Below are positions 33,449-41,778 of a stretch of 64,000 bases of DNA, piece by piece. The stretch is from contig NZ_JXJT01000007.1 in NCBI RefSeq assembly GCF_002441885.1, positions 35,698 through 99,697 on the forward strand, given 5' to 3'. The notes beneath the pieces were generated by a model. The model did not search any database. It was not told where the DNA came from and was given only the letters and a program-made list of their open reading frames with translations. How positions within the stretch are numbered: the stretch's first letter is position 1; each line of letters opens with the position of its first letter. This DNA comes from Pseudolactococcus chungangensis CAU 28 = DSM 22330 (GTDB lineage Bacteria; Bacillota; Bacilli; Lactobacillales; Streptococcaceae). The position numbers and the translations under genes are program-made.

Positions 33449-33559
33449 ATGGAAAAAAGTAGAACAGAGGCTTTTACAGTTCGAGCGTTGGTAAAAGATT
33501 TGGGTGAATCTTTTAGTAGCGAAGAATGCGTCTGGGTATATGAAACACTAAAAAAATAG
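33449..33559 (+). CDS. repeat ORF 1, 36 codons
   Basis: Begins MEKSRTEAFT, identical to the start of the TMEM175-like protein, then continues VRALVKDLGESFSSEECVW and ends VYETLKK. Upstream context AGAATAGAAA-like is the same as at the real gene. No known family. Whether it is translated is unknown; it may be a duplication by-product. Confidence 0.35.
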   Translation: MEKSRTEAFTVRALVKDLGESFSSEECVWVYETLKK

Positions 33560-33580
33560 TAGAAAGATGTAGAATAGAAA

Positions 33581-33691
33581 ATGGAAAAAAGTAGAACAGA
33601 GGCTTTTACAGTTCGAGCGTTGGTAAAAGATTCGGGCGAATCTTTTAGTAGCGAAGAATGCGTCTGGGTATATGAAACACTAAAAAAATAG
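33581..33691 (+). CDS. repeat ORF 2, 36 codons
   Basis: Second unit of the array; differs from repeat ORF 1 by Leu18 to Ser (DSGESF instead of DLGESF). The nucleotide changes responsible keep the hairpin AAAAGATTCG/CGAATCTTTT paired. Confidence 0.35.
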   Translation: MEKSRTEAFTVRALVKDSGESFSSEECVWVYETLKK

Positions 33692-33712
33692 TAGAAAGAT
33701 GTAGAATAGAAA

Positions 33713-33823
33713 ATGGAAAAAAGTAGAACAGAGGCTTTTACAGTTCGAGCGTTGGTAAAAGATTCGGGCGAATCTTTTAGTAGCGAAGAATGCGTCTGGG
33801 CATATGAAATAATAAAAAAATAG
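33713..33823 (+). CDS. repeat ORF 3, 36 codons
   Basis: Third unit; carries Ser18 and a changed end (VWAYEIIKK). It lies directly before the TMEM175-like start, separated by 21 bases. Confidence 0.35.
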   Translation: MEKSRTEAFTVRALVKDSGESFSSEECVWAYEIIKK

Positions 33824-33844
33824 TAGAAAGATATGGAATAGAAA

Positions 33845-34420
33845 ATGGAAAAAAGTAGAACAGAGGCTTTTACAGACGCCGTCATTGCCATTGTCATGAC
33901 GATTTTAGTATTAGAATTTCCGCATGTTCATGGCCCTACCTTTGCGGATTTGGTTGTACTGAAAGATATTTTTCCGGCTTATGTCATTAGTTTTATCTTC
34001 TTGGTCATTTATTGGAGTAATCATCACCATATTTTTCAAATGGTTGAAAAAGTGAGCGGACAGACACTTTGGTGGAACAATGCCTTTATCTTTTTAATAA
34101 CGCTCTTGCCATTTACGACCAATTGGTTAGGGGATAACATTTGGGCACATGACCCTGAAATACTTTATGCCGCTTTATTTTTATTGGCTAATTTGACGTG
34201 GTTATTTATGATTAAAAACTTAGTTAAAGTCAACGCCCACAATGCTTGTGTGACAAAAATATTAGGAGACTATAGGAAGTCTTACCGAACGTTACTTTTA
34301 AATGCTTTGGCTTTAGTAGCTGCCTTTTTTATCCCAATCGGTGGTCTTATAATTAATGTTTTATCTTTCCTACTTTGGATTGTACCAGACAAACGAATTG
34401 AAAAAATTAAAAATAAGTAA
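33845..34420 (+). CDS. TMEM175/DUF1211-family potassium channel-like membrane protein
   Basis: 191 residues with about six helices, one TMEM175 repeat; bacterial members assemble as tetrameric K+ channels. The family signature RxxxFxDAVxAIxxTxxxLE is present at residues 5-24 (RTEAFTDAVIAIVMTILVLE), with SNHHHIFQ and FLITLLPFTTNWLG further on. Its first ten codons are the ones duplicated in the upstream array. The RBS is weak. Confidence 0.85.
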   Translation: MEKSRTEAFTDAVIAIVMTILVLEFPHVHGPTFADLVVLKDIFPAYVISFIFLVIYWSNHHHIFQMVEKVSGQTLWWNNAFIFLITLLPFTTNWLGDNIWAHDPEILYAALFLLANLTWLFMIKNLVKVNAHNACVTKILGDYRKSYRTLLLNALALVAAFFIPIGGLIINVLSFLLWIVPDKRIEKIKNK

Positions 34421-34449
34421 TATTTAAAAATGTAGTTGTTTATAAAAAG

Positions 34450-34484
34450 AAAATCATCCTACTTCTTGAGGATGATTTTTTTTA
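34450..34484 (+). terminator. terminator after TMEM175-like gene
   Basis: AAAATCATCC / GGATGATTTT with a 10-nt loop and T8 run. The rest of 34485-34722 holds no gene; its last 50 bases resemble the leader before 17156. Confidence 0.9.
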
Positions 34485-34722
34485 AAAACAGCATATTCTT
34501 ACACAATTTTTTATGCTTTATTTCAGAAAATATGATAAACTTAATGTAAGGACTTTGGCAGACGTTAGACGCCTAAAAGTGAAAAATTAAAACAGCTATT
34601 GGTTAATCCAGCCAACTCATCAACATAAAATCTTGTCTGTTGCGTTGACAATTGAATGAAATGCCAGTGTAGATCAAGTTTTAAGATTTTCAACCTGAAA
34701 TCGTAGAAAGAGCGTTAGGTAC

Positions 34723-35217
34723 ATGATTAAAATATTCGGTAAATTACGTTACCACTGGCAACCAGAATTGTCCATCACGATAACTTATTGGTGTTTGTCA
34801 ATTGCACCTATCTTTATCAGCTTAGCTCTATTATATGAAAATACCAAAATCTCAAGATCTTCATTTATTTTATTTATTATTTTTATCGTTTTGGTTTGGA
34901 TTGGATTTCAACGCTATTTTGAAATTTCGGAAGATAAAGATTTACTATTGTCACGTGGTTTAGTACCAGGTTATGCAGGTAAGACAGTGATTTCTAGTAT
35001 CTCGATGATAAAAATTAGCAAACGCGCTATTATTATTTATACCAATCGCAATGTTAAGGGTAAGATTTTTTATATGAGAAAATGGCCCAAAAAATATTTT
35101 GTGGATACCTTGACAATCAATCCCTACTTTCAAGGAGAAGTTGAATTGATCGGACATATCGACCATTATTTTGACAGCTACTCTAATGACAAGAAAAGTA
35201 AACTTAGCAAAATATAA
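34723..35217 (+). CDS. EbsA-family membrane protein
   Basis: 164 residues with two membrane helices near the N terminus (about 20-40 and 47-66) and a soluble C-terminal part. Resembles the EbsA family, named from enterococcal aggregation-substance genetics and found in streptococci beside ferredoxin and cmk, as here. Start MIKIFGKLRYHWQPELSI is typical. Function unclear. RBS is poor (AGAAAGAG 14 bases upstream). Confidence 0.75.
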   Translation: MIKIFGKLRYHWQPELSITITYWCLSIAPIFISLALLYENTKISRSSFILFIIFIVLVWIGFQRYFEISEDKDLLLSRGLVPGYAGKTVISSISMIKISKRAIIIYTNRNVKGKIFYMRKWPKKYFVDTLTINPYFQGEVELIGHIDHYFDSYSNDKKSKLSKI

Positions 35218-35241
35218 AACAGCACAGACTAGCTATGCTGT
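35211..35241 (-). terminator. ferredoxin gene terminator
   Basis: Minus strand ACAGCA / TGCTGT hairpin followed by TTTATATTTT. Overlaps the stop region of the EbsA gene. Confidence 0.55.
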
Positions 35242-35245
35242 GATA

Positions 35246-35443
35246 TCAGTATTCTTTAACAACGATGGCTTTTGTTGGACATTCTTTAGCGGCTTGGACA
35301 AGACTTGGATCAGGTGCAAGGTCAAGTATAGTATCATCCGTATCAAATCGAACTAAACCATCAACATCGTAGTCAAAAATAGGATTATAAGTGTGGCAGA
35401 GGCCACAAGCAATGCATTGCTCAGGAAGTATTTGAATAATCAT
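35246..35443 (-). CDS. fer: ferredoxin, single [4Fe-4S] type
   Basis: 65-residue electron carrier. Cluster ligands Cys10, Cys13, Cys16 (CIACGLC) and Cys55-Pro56 (KECPTKAI). The region between the ligand groups is acidic, as in Bacillus-type 4Fe ferredoxins. The in-frame start ten codons earlier lies inside the promoter; ATG 35443 is the start and the mRNA is predicted leaderless. Divergent from the LysM gene, an arrangement also found in streptococci. Confidence 0.93.
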   Translation of the reverse strand: MIIQILPEQCIACGLCHTYNPIFDYDVDGLVRFDTDDTILDLAPDPSLVQAAKECPTKAIVVKEY

Positions 35444-35449
35444 ACTACT

Positions 35450-35458
35450 AGTATAACA
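35450..35458 (-). promoter_or_regulatory. leaderless extended -10 promoter of ferredoxin gene
   Basis: Minus strand TGTTATACT, six bases (AGTAGT), ATG at 35443. Confidence 0.78.
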
Positions 35459-35471
35459 GAGAAAGGACATC

Positions 35472-35948
35472 ATGACTAAGAAAAACGAACCATGGAATAA
35501 TGAAGTTTATGGTGCCATGCAAGAATCGCGTGGTGAGTTGCCACCTAAACGATCAGCTAAAAAAAATGAGGTATCTACCAATTTTTTAACTTTTTTAGTA
35601 GTGCTTTTATTTATGATCATTGGTGGTATTGTTGTGATTATTGTCTGGAATAATCGACTAGTTGACAATACTAAAATATCGTCAAGTTTTTATACCAGTA
35701 AATCTAGCGTGTCAAAAGCTACATCTGCTAGCCAATCAAGTGCAGCAACAGAAGATAAATCATCTGATTCTAAAACAGCTGAATCGAGTTCGACAGTGGC
35801 TGGAGAGACGACTACTGTTGAAGCAGGCGAAGGTCTTTATTCAATCGCGGCTAGAACAGGTGTAGATGCCCAAACCATTGCCAAGGCTAACGGTATGACC
35901 GTTGAGAATTGGTATGCAAATCCAGGAGATGTCATTAAGTTAAAATGA
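35472..35948 (+). CDS. membrane-anchored LysM-domain protein
   Basis: 158 residues: cytoplasmic start, one membrane helix (about 37-59), Ser/Thr/Ala-rich extracellular linker (about 70-110) and a C-terminal LysM peptidoglycan-binding module ([28 protein letters not shown] to the end). Probably sits at the cell surface. RBS GAAAGGAC. The stop overlaps the cmk start (ATGA), so the two are coupled. Confidence 0.88.
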   Translation: MTKKNEPWNNEVYGAMQESRGELPPKRSAKKNEVSTNFLTFLVVLLFMIIGGIVVIIVWNNRLVDNTKISSSFYTSKSSVSKATSASQSSAATEDKSSDSKTAESSSTVAGETTTVEAGEGLYSIAARTGVDAQTIAKANGMTVENWYANPGDVIKLK

Positions 35949-36607
35949 ATTTAAAAGAGATTAGAATTGCAATTGACGGTCCAGCCTCTAGTGGTAAATC
36001 AACAGTCGCTAAGATTATCGCTAAAGACTTTGATATTATCTATCTAGACACGGGTGCAATGTACCGTGCAGCAACTTACGTTGCCTTATCTAACGAGTTA
36101 GATGACGATTTTGAAAAAATTATTACCATCTTAAAAGAGAATCCAATTTCTTTTGGGACATCTTCAGAAGGCCAGCTGGTTTATGTCGGTGAAGTAGATG
36201 TGACGCATGCTATTCGTCAAAATGATGTGACCAATGCCGTATCTAGGATTTCGGCGATTCCTGAAATTCGTGCGTATCTCGTTGATGCACAGCGTGAGAT
36301 TGCAAGTCATGGTGGTATCGTTATGGACGGTCGCGATATCGGAACTGTTGTGTTGCCAGATGCTGAACTCAAAATCTTTTTGGTTGCTTCCGTCGAAGAA
36401 CGTGCAGAACGCCGCTATAAGGAGAACTTGGCAAAAGGCATTTTAACTGATTACGAGCAATTGAAGTTTGAGATAGCTGAGCGAGACCGTAAAGATTCCA
36501 CACGAGAGGTCAGCCCGCTCAAACAAGCAGATGATGCAATTCTAATTGATACGACTGGAATGGGCATTGCAGCAGTAGTTTCTAAAATTAAAAGTTTTGT
36601 TAAATAA
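35945..36607 (+). CDS. cmk: cytidylate kinase
   Basis: Phosphorylates CMP and dCMP. P-loop [15 protein letters not shown] (about residues 9-23), [12 protein letters not shown] substrate motif, [20 protein letters not shown] and the Arg-rich [14 protein letters not shown] lid. 220 residues, normal. In many streptococci infC-rpmI-rplT follow; here an LCP gene follows instead. Confidence 0.96.
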   Translation: MNLKEIRIAIDGPASSGKSTVAKIIAKDFDIIYLDTGAMYRAATYVALSNELDDDFEKIITILKENPISFGTSSEGQLVYVGEVDVTHAIRQNDVTNAVSRISAIPEIRAYLVDAQREIASHGGIVMDGRDIGTVVLPDAELKIFLVASVEERAERRYKENLAKGILTDYEQLKFEIAERDRKDSTREVSPLKQADDAILIDTTGMGIAAVVSKIKSFVK

Positions 36608-36630
36608 TTCTGATTTATTTCAGTTTTTTT

Positions 36631-36659
36631 TTTACATTTGCTCAGGAATTTGATAAAAT
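36631..36659 (+). promoter_or_regulatory. leaderless promoter of LCP gene
   Basis: TTTACA (36631-36636), 17-bp spacer ending in TGA, TAAAAT (36654-36659), six bases (AAAGGA), ATG at 36666. The clearest full promoter of the leaderless set. Confidence 0.82.
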
Positions 36660-36665
36660 AAAGGA

Positions 36666-37961
36666 ATGGACCAACGAATAAAATTAAGAATCGAATATTT
36701 ACGTGCTAATCTCAGATATCTTAATGATGTCGAATTAGCAGAGTATAATCGACTAACAGGGCAACATTTAACGCATCAGCAACAACATCAAGCTCATCAA
36801 CAATCGCATCAGACATACCAAGCAAGTCAGCCAATGCAGTCTGAGCAAGCCTATCATTCTTCTCAATCCTATCACCAAGCACCAAATTTTGAGTCGAACA
36901 GCAGTTCTGATGGCTATAATAAACATCACCACCCACGCCCAAGTAAAAAGCCAAAAAACAAGAAAAAACGTAAAAAAGTAAGTTTTTGGAAAAAATTATG
37001 GCGCTTTCTTTTGCTTGTCATCGTTTTGATGATTGGTTTCTTTATCTATGGTTATCATAGAGGTAAAAGTAAAGCACCGGAAGGGTTGAAAACGGAGAAA
37101 TTTTCAGGTCAGAAAACGCCATCTGGTGCAACCAATATCTTGATATTGGGGACAGACCAACGCGATTTTCAAACAACAGGGGATGCACGAAGTGACTCTA
37201 TCATGGTCATGCAAGTCAATGCCAAGGATAATAAAGTCAAGCTTGTGAGCTTTATGCGTGATACTTTAGTTTATCAGCCAGGTGTCAGCCAATACGGGGC
37301 TGATACTAAAATCAATGTGGCTTATAACATTGGTGAACAAGATAATCATCAAGGTGCCGAATATATGCGTGAAGTCTTGAAGAAAAACTTTGATATTGAT
37401 ATTCAATATTATGCTTTGGTTAACTTCAATAGTTTTGCGACAGTCATTGATTCGCTCTATCCTATGGGCGTTAAAATTGATGCTAAATTTTCAACGATAG
37501 ACGGAGAGACTGTCAAATCAGTTGATGTGCCTGACGATTTGAATTGGACGCCAGAACATCAAAATCCGATTCAAAAAATTAAGGTAAGACCACAGCGGAT
37601 GGATGGTCGAACCTTATTGAACTATGCACGTTTTCGTAAAGATGACGAGGGCGACTTCGGTCGGACAAAACGTCAACAGCAAGTGATGCAAGCCATTATG
37701 TCAGGCGTTAAGAGTCCGTTGACCCTTTTCACAGGCAGCTCAGCTTTAGGCACTATCAAAGGTGTGACCTCAACTAATGTCAGTGACTTCTTTATGTTGA
37801 CACATGCGCCAGGCTTGGCTTTAGATGCAGCCAAGGGAATTGAAAGCTATACAGTACCAGAAAATGGTGATTGGGTTGATGCTCTAGATCAATATGGTGG
37901 TTCAGGTTTACTGATTGATTTTGACAAATATCAAGCTAAGTTAAAAACTTTGTTGGGCTAA
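36666..37961 (+). CDS. LytR-CpsA-Psr (LCP) family transferase with His/Gln-rich cytoplasmic tail
   Basis: 431 residues. Cytoplasmic N terminus (1-110) is unusual: a His/Gln/Ser-rich low-complexity region (about 38-88) and a Lys-rich stretch before the membrane helix (about 112-130). The LCP domain is canonical: NILILGTDQRDFQTTGDARSDSIMVMQV, FMRDTLVY, NVAYNIGE, YPMGVKIDA, LLNYARFRKDDEGDFGRTKRQQQV. Transfers glycopolymers to peptidoglycan. The poly-His/Gln tail could bind metals; this is speculation. Confidence 0.9.
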   Translation: MDQRIKLRIEYLRANLRYLNDVELAEYNRLTGQHLTHQQQHQAHQQSHQTYQASQPMQSEQAYHSSQSYHQAPNFESNSSSDGYNKHHHPRPSKKPKNKKKRKKVSFWKKLWRFLLLVIVLMIGFFIYGYHRGKSKAPEGLKTEKFSGQKTPSGATNILILGTDQRDFQTTGDARSDSIMVMQVNAKDNKVKLVSFMRDTLVYQPGVSQYGADTKINVAYNIGEQDNHQGAEYMREVLKKNFDIDIQYYALVNFNSFATVIDSLYPMGVKIDAKFSTIDGETVKSVDVPDDLNWTPEHQNPIQKIKVRPQRMDGRTLLNYARFRKDDEGDFGRTKRQQQVMQAIMSGVKSPLTLFTGSSALGTIKGVTSTNVSDFFMLTHAPGLALDAAKGIESYTVPENGDWVDALDQYGGSGLLIDFDKYQAKLKTLLG

Positions 37962-37979
37962 TATCAGCATTGTTAACCA

Positions 37980-38017
37980 ACTCAAAAAGTCTAGCTAAAC
38001 GCTAGGCTTTTTGAGTA
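37980..38017. terminator. hairpin after LCP gene
   Basis: ACTCAAAAAGTCTAGC / GCTAGGCTTTTTGAGT, 16 bp with a single mismatch and a 5-nt loop; no long T run follows on the plus strand. Confidence 0.6.
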
Positions 38018-38043
38018 TGGTAGCAGTAGTAAAATATGTAAGC

Positions 38044-38077
38044 AATCAAAAAGCCTGTCAAGTTAATGACAGGCTTT
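38044..38077 (-). terminator. malEFG operon terminator
   Basis: Minus strand AAAGCCTGTCA / TGACAGGCTTT with a 6-nt loop, then TTTTGATT. Confidence 0.8.
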
Positions 38078-38084
38078 GATGAGG

Positions 38085-38945
38085 TTAACCTTTATCAGCT
38101 CCAGCAGTAATGCCATTGACATAGAATTTTTGCATGAAGATGAAGAGTAGGGTAATCGGAATAGCGATAATCACACAACCTGCGATAAACTGTGTAAAGT
38201 AGGTTGTAGCTGAACCTTTGGAGTTAAAGACCATGGTATAAAGACCGTAGGCAATAGTAAATGATTTTGAATCATTGTTACCTAGGATAATACCTGAAAA
38301 GATAAAGTCTGTCCAAGGCGCAATGAAAGCCATTAAGGCAGTGTAGACAATAATTGGTTTTGAAAGCGGTAAGGTGATGTTGGTAAAGACCTGCCATTTG
38401 TTGGCACCATCAATTTTAGCGGCCTCATCAATTGATGGCGGAATGGTATCAAAGAAACCTTTAGCGATGTAGAAAGCGAGACCAGCACCCCCTGCGTAAA
38501 CCATAACCAAACCACCGATACTTAACATATTAAAAGATTTCAAGATGTAGTATAAGGCAATCATCGACATGAAACCAGGAAACATGCCCAGCACTAAAGC
38601 GATTTGTAAGAAAGGTTTACGAAAGGCAAATTTCAAACGTGAGAGCACATAACTCATCATGATGATAATGAGTGTTGAAATGATTGTCGATAGAACAGAC
38701 ACAATCAAAGTGTTAACCAACCAGTTAACAAATGGAAAGACACCATTTTCATTTTTAAGGAGTGACACATAGTTATCAATTGTAAAATTATCAGGAATAA
38801 TCGTGTCTACGAAACCTGTTGAGTTTTTAGTAAAGGACACGAGGACAATCCAGACAATCGGGAAGAGCCATACGATTGCAAGGAATATCAGTAAAACGTA
38901 GCGTCCGACTAATGATAAGAGACGTTGATGTGCATAAGATTTCAT
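38085..38945 (-). CDS. malG: maltodextrin ABC transporter permease MalG
   Basis: 286 residues, six membrane helices; second permease of the maltose/maltodextrin CUT1 importer. The ATPase-docking EAA loop reads EAAKIDGANKWQVF near residue 185. C-terminal GITAGADKG is MalG-like. RBS AGGAGGGG just inside the intergenic 3 bases and the malF end. Cotranscribed with malE and malF; no ATPase gene follows. Confidence 0.93.
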   Translation of the reverse strand: MKSYAHQRLLSLVGRYVLLIFLAIVWLFPIVWIVLVSFTKNSTGFVDTIIPDNFTIDNYVSLLKNENGVFPFVNWLVNTLIVSVLSTIISTLIIIMMSYVLSRLKFAFRKPFLQIALVLGMFPGFMSMIALYYILKSFNMLSIGGLVMVYAGGAGLAFYIAKGFFDTIPPSIDEAAKIDGANKWQVFTNITLPLSKPIIVYTALMAFIAPWTDFIFSGIILGNNDSKSFTIAYGLYTMVFNSKGSATTYFTQFIAGCVIIAIPITLLFIFMQKFYVNGITAGADKG

Positions 38946-38948
38946 AAT

Positions 38949-40325
38949 TTACCCCTCCTTAAATGCATTAGTACGACGATAAGCGATAAGTGAAATGCTG
39001 GCATTGACGATAAAGATTAAGATACCGAGTGCAGCAGCGACGTTGTATTGTTGCGTTTGACCAAAGACCAGTTTGTAGAGCCAAGTTACCAGCAAGTCTG
39101 TCTCACCAGCTGAATTATAGTTGGCATTCATCGGCCAGCCACCCGTTAAGAGATAGATGACGTTGAAATTGTTGATATTTCCGATGAATTGTTGAATTAA
39201 GGCTGGGGTCATCACAAACAGAATTTGTGGGAAAGTGATTGACTTGAAGATTTTAAAGCTATTAGCCCCATCAATACGTGCGGCTTCAATTTGATCTTGC
39301 GGTAAGTTTTGGATGATCGCAGTTGAGGTTAACATGGATACAGGAATCCCAATCCACATATTAACAACAATAACGGTAGCACGTGAGACCCAAGCATTTG
39401 AGTCTGTTGTGATGAATTTAATCGGCTCAGAGATGATGTGCCAATCCATGAGCAGGTTATTCAAGGCACCTTGCGTGTTAAGGAATTGCGCCATCAAAAG
39501 TAAAGTGACAAATTGTGGTACTGCAAAGACGATAACGAAGATTGTCCGCCACATCCCTTTGCCTTTGATCCCTTTTGACTCGATTAGCATAGCAAGTAGC
39601 ACACCACCGAGAAAAGTGGTCGCAGTCGCAAGGACTGCCCAGATGAGTGTCCAAATTAAGACAGGGAAGAATGTCCCAGCCAAGTTACCAGAGAGAATTT
39701 GCCCAAATGATGTCAACCCAGTCCAAGAAAAGGCAATGGCATGCTCTTTATTATAGTTAGTGAATGCCATCGTAATCATGTAAAGCGTTGGTAAAATGGT
39801 AAAGAGAAAGACACCTAAGAGTGGGACAGCCATCAAGGTTTTGTGCAAGTTGCTATCCAAAAGTGACGCTAATTCTTCTTTATTACTTGGAATGTGCTGA
39901 CCTGTCTGTGTCAAATAAACCAAGTGTTTGTTTGACTTGTAATTTTGGATGAAGAGGACGACGAAAGCTGCAATAATAAGTATCGCAAGGACACCCCAAA
40001 GTAAGATAATGACTGAATTGTCAGGCTGAATCGTGACAGGGATCCCATCTTTATCAAGTCCTGTTGTCATCTTCTTATTAGGTCCAAGTGTTGTCAAAAG
40101 CGACAAAGCACTGATACCACTAAAAGCAAGCCAACCTAGAAAGGCAATTTCTAATAACAAGAACATGGCGCCTTTGGCAAACTGTTTGTGCTTGAGCTGG
40201 TTGAATCCCATGATGAAGAAGGTCAGCTTTTCGGCACTTCCGGCATTCCAGACATCTCGGATAGACAGATGACGTTCAGCTTCCGAAACGATGGATTCTG
40301 CATTAATTTTTCTTTTTTTAGCCAT
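38949..40325 (-). CDS. malF: maltodextrin ABC transporter permease MalF
   Basis: 458 residues; the long N-terminal part (helices and a periplasm-type loop) and the EAA loop EAARIDGANSFKIFK (about residue 365) fit MalF. In-frame sequence before 40325 would add 19 residues, but AGGAAG lies 9 bases before the ATG at 40325 and MAKKRKINAES is a plausible start. Separated from malE by 150 bases that contain two hairpins. Confidence 0.92.
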   Translation of the reverse strand: MAKKRKINAESIVSEAERHLSIRDVWNAGSAEKLTFFIMGFNQLKHKQFAKGAMFLLLEIAFLGWLAFSGISALSLLTTLGPNKKMTTGLDKDGIPVTIQPDNSVIILLWGVLAILIIAAFVVLFIQNYKSNKHLVYLTQTGQHIPSNKEELASLLDSNLHKTLMAVPLLGVFLFTILPTLYMITMAFTNYNKEHAIAFSWTGLTSFGQILSGNLAGTFFPVLIWTLIWAVLATATTFLGGVLLAMLIESKGIKGKGMWRTIFVIVFAVPQFVTLLLMAQFLNTQGALNNLLMDWHIISEPIKFITTDSNAWVSRATVIVVNMWIGIPVSMLTSTAIIQNLPQDQIEAARIDGANSFKIFKSITFPQILFVMTPALIQQFIGNINNFNVIYLLTGGWPMNANYNSAGETDLLVTWLYKLVFGQTQQYNVAAALGILIFIVNASISLIAYRRTNAFKEG

Positions 40326-40373
40326 AATGTTTCTTCCTAATTTTAAGTTAGTGAAATGAATTGAATAAGACCG

Positions 40374-40445
40374 AGCCCGCATGGCGGGCTGATAGAGATT
40401 AGCACTAGGCTAACCTAAAGTATAAAAAGTTAGTTTGACCTAACT
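40374..40445 (-). other. paired hairpins between malE and malF
   Basis: AGTTAG/CTAACT (40428-40445), which on the minus strand is followed by TTTTTAT, and the perfect GC-rich AGCCCGC/GCGGGCT hairpin (40374-40390). Such structures after a binding-protein gene commonly stabilise the upstream mRNA and lower expression of the permeases. Confidence 0.6.
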
Positions 40446-40477
40446 CTTTATGAATGTTTTATCATGAATCGAATGTA

Positions 40478-41701
40478 TTATTTGTTGATGTCTTTAGCAA
40501 ATGTTGCCAATTGTGCTTTGTAGTCAGCCTCTTTGATTTGACCAGTATAAGCACCATTGATAAGCGGTGTTGCTTTGTCCCAGAAGATAGACATTTGTGC
40601 TAATTTAGGCATCAAAGTTGAGTGACCAGTTTGTGCCATTGTGATAACTGTTTTAGTCAAGTCTGAAGCTTGAACATCTGCATTTTCTTGTGCTTTAGTA
40701 TTTGTTGGTACGAGACCTTGATCTTTAAAGAGAACAAGTTGTGCAGCTTCAGAAGTGAGGTAAGCTGCGAGTTTTTGTGCGCCGGCTTGGTCAGGTGCTT
40801 TAGAGTTAACAGCGATTGATTTAATACCAAGGAAGGCTTGCATTTGTTTTTCTTCCCCACCGATATTGATCGTTGGGTATGGTGCTACTGCCATGTTGTC
40901 GCCAAGAACTTCTTTAACTGAAGTAGATGACCAAGGGCCGTCAATGATAGCAGAGACTTTACCAGATTTCAATTGGTTAAGTGTGTTATCTGTATTCATG
41001 ACACCTTTGTTAGATTTTTGAGCGGCAAACCATTTCATAGCATTGACACCTTTGTCTGAGTCGACGGACATATCGCCAAGTGTTTCACCATTTTCACCAT
41101 AAAGTGTTGTACCTGCAGAGAAGAAGATAGGGTATACATTGTATGGTACAGCGAAATTTGTGCCAAGTACGCCTTTAGATGTTAAAGTGTCCCAAGATTT
41201 CACATCATCAGCAGTGAGTTTTGATTTATCATAGTAGATGAATTGTGATTGTTCTTCGTAAGGAAGGGCGTAAGTTTTACCTTTGTAGTTAACGGCGTCA
41301 AAAGCAAGTTCACTGTTTTCTGATTTGGACACATCAGCGTATTTAGGTGCGATTTCATTGATATAGCCTTTTTCTGCCATATCGCCTAATTGATCATGAG
41401 GGACTTGGAAAACATCTCCATATTTTGCCGGGTCTTTAGCGATGTCGGTTTTGGCATTTGAGGCACCAGAGTTGTTTGCTTTAACGTCAACTTTGATGTC
41501 CTTGTTTTCTTTTACAAAGTTAGCGACGATTTCATCGTAAGCTTTCTTTTGCTCAGTATCAACGTAGAGACGGATTGTTTTGCCATCTGTTTTAGACTTC
41601 GAGCCCCCATCAGATGATTTTGATGAGCCACAAGCAGCGAGTGCGATTGCTGCAGTTCCAAGGATTGCTGTTGAGAGCAAAGCTTTTTTCCAAGTTTTCA
41701 T
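40478..41701 (-). CDS. malE: maltose/maltodextrin-binding lipoprotein MalE
   Basis: 407 residues. Lipoprotein signal ends LAACGSS with the lipidated Cys24, followed by a Ser/Lys/Gly linker. Binding-protein landmarks: YGDVFQVPHDQLGDMAEKGY, ALPYEEQSQFIYYDKSKL, SAIIDGPWSSTSV and MSIFWDKATPLI, all typical of Gram-positive MalE/MalX. Delivers maltodextrins to MalFG. Controlled by the operator-bearing promoter at 41750-41778 and a cre-like site in the leader. Confidence 0.94.
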   Translation of the reverse strand: MKTWKKALLSTAILGTAAIALAACGSSKSSDGGSKSKTDGKTIRLYVDTEQKKAYDEIVANFVKENKDIKVDVKANNSGASNAKTDIAKDPAKYGDVFQVPHDQLGDMAEKGYINEIAPKYADVSKSENSELAFDAVNYKGKTYALPYEEQSQFIYYDKSKLTADDVKSWDTLTSKGVLGTNFAVPYNVYPIFFSAGTTLYGENGETLGDMSVDSDKGVNAMKWFAAQKSNKGVMNTDNTLNQLKSGKVSAIIDGPWSSTSVKEVLGDNMAVAPYPTINIGGEEKQMQAFLGIKSIAVNSKAPDQAGAQKLAAYLTSEAAQLVLFKDQGLVPTNTKAQENADVQASDLTKTVITMAQTGHSTLMPKLAQMSIFWDKATPLINGAYTGQIKEADYKAQLATFAKDINK

Positions 41702-41723
41702 AGTTAATCCTCCATCGCTTTTA

Positions 41724-41778
41724 TGAAAGCGTTTTTATTTTACATCTCTATTATGCAACCGTTTGTTTGAAAAGTCAA
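41724..41778 (-). promoter_or_regulatory. malE promoter, LacI-type operator and cre-like site
   Basis: Minus strand TTGACT (41778-41773), 17-bp spacer, CATAAT (41755-41750). The operator AACAAACGGTTGCA (41767-41754) covers spacer and -10. A further cre-like TAAAAACGCTTTCA lies at 41737-41724 in the leader. Confidence 0.75.

Larger units (their letters stand above)
33392..33875 (+). repeat. 132-bp tandem repeat array grown from the start of the TMEM175-like gene
   Basis: Three complete units of exactly 132 bp (ATG positions 33449, 33581, 33713) plus a diverged 57-bp partial unit in front and the first 31 bp of the real gene at 33845. Units differ by a handful of substitutions. Each contains the first ten codons of the downstream gene, then unrelated sequence, a hairpin AAAAGATTCG/CGAATCTTTT and the segment GAATGCGTCTGG. 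Because 132 is a multiple of three, every unit carries the same 36-codon ORF. Confidence 0.9.

Noticed and set aside
33424..33897. 157-codon minus-strand ORF with three near-identical repeats
   Set aside because: It is the antisense reading of the 132-bp tandem array; the repeats keep it open because the period is a multiple of three. No RBS or promoter, and it opposes the real gene start.
35171..35356. 61-codon plus-strand ORF after the EbsA gene
   Set aside because: Runs antisense through the ferredoxin gene, whose cysteine motif makes the minus strand the coding one.
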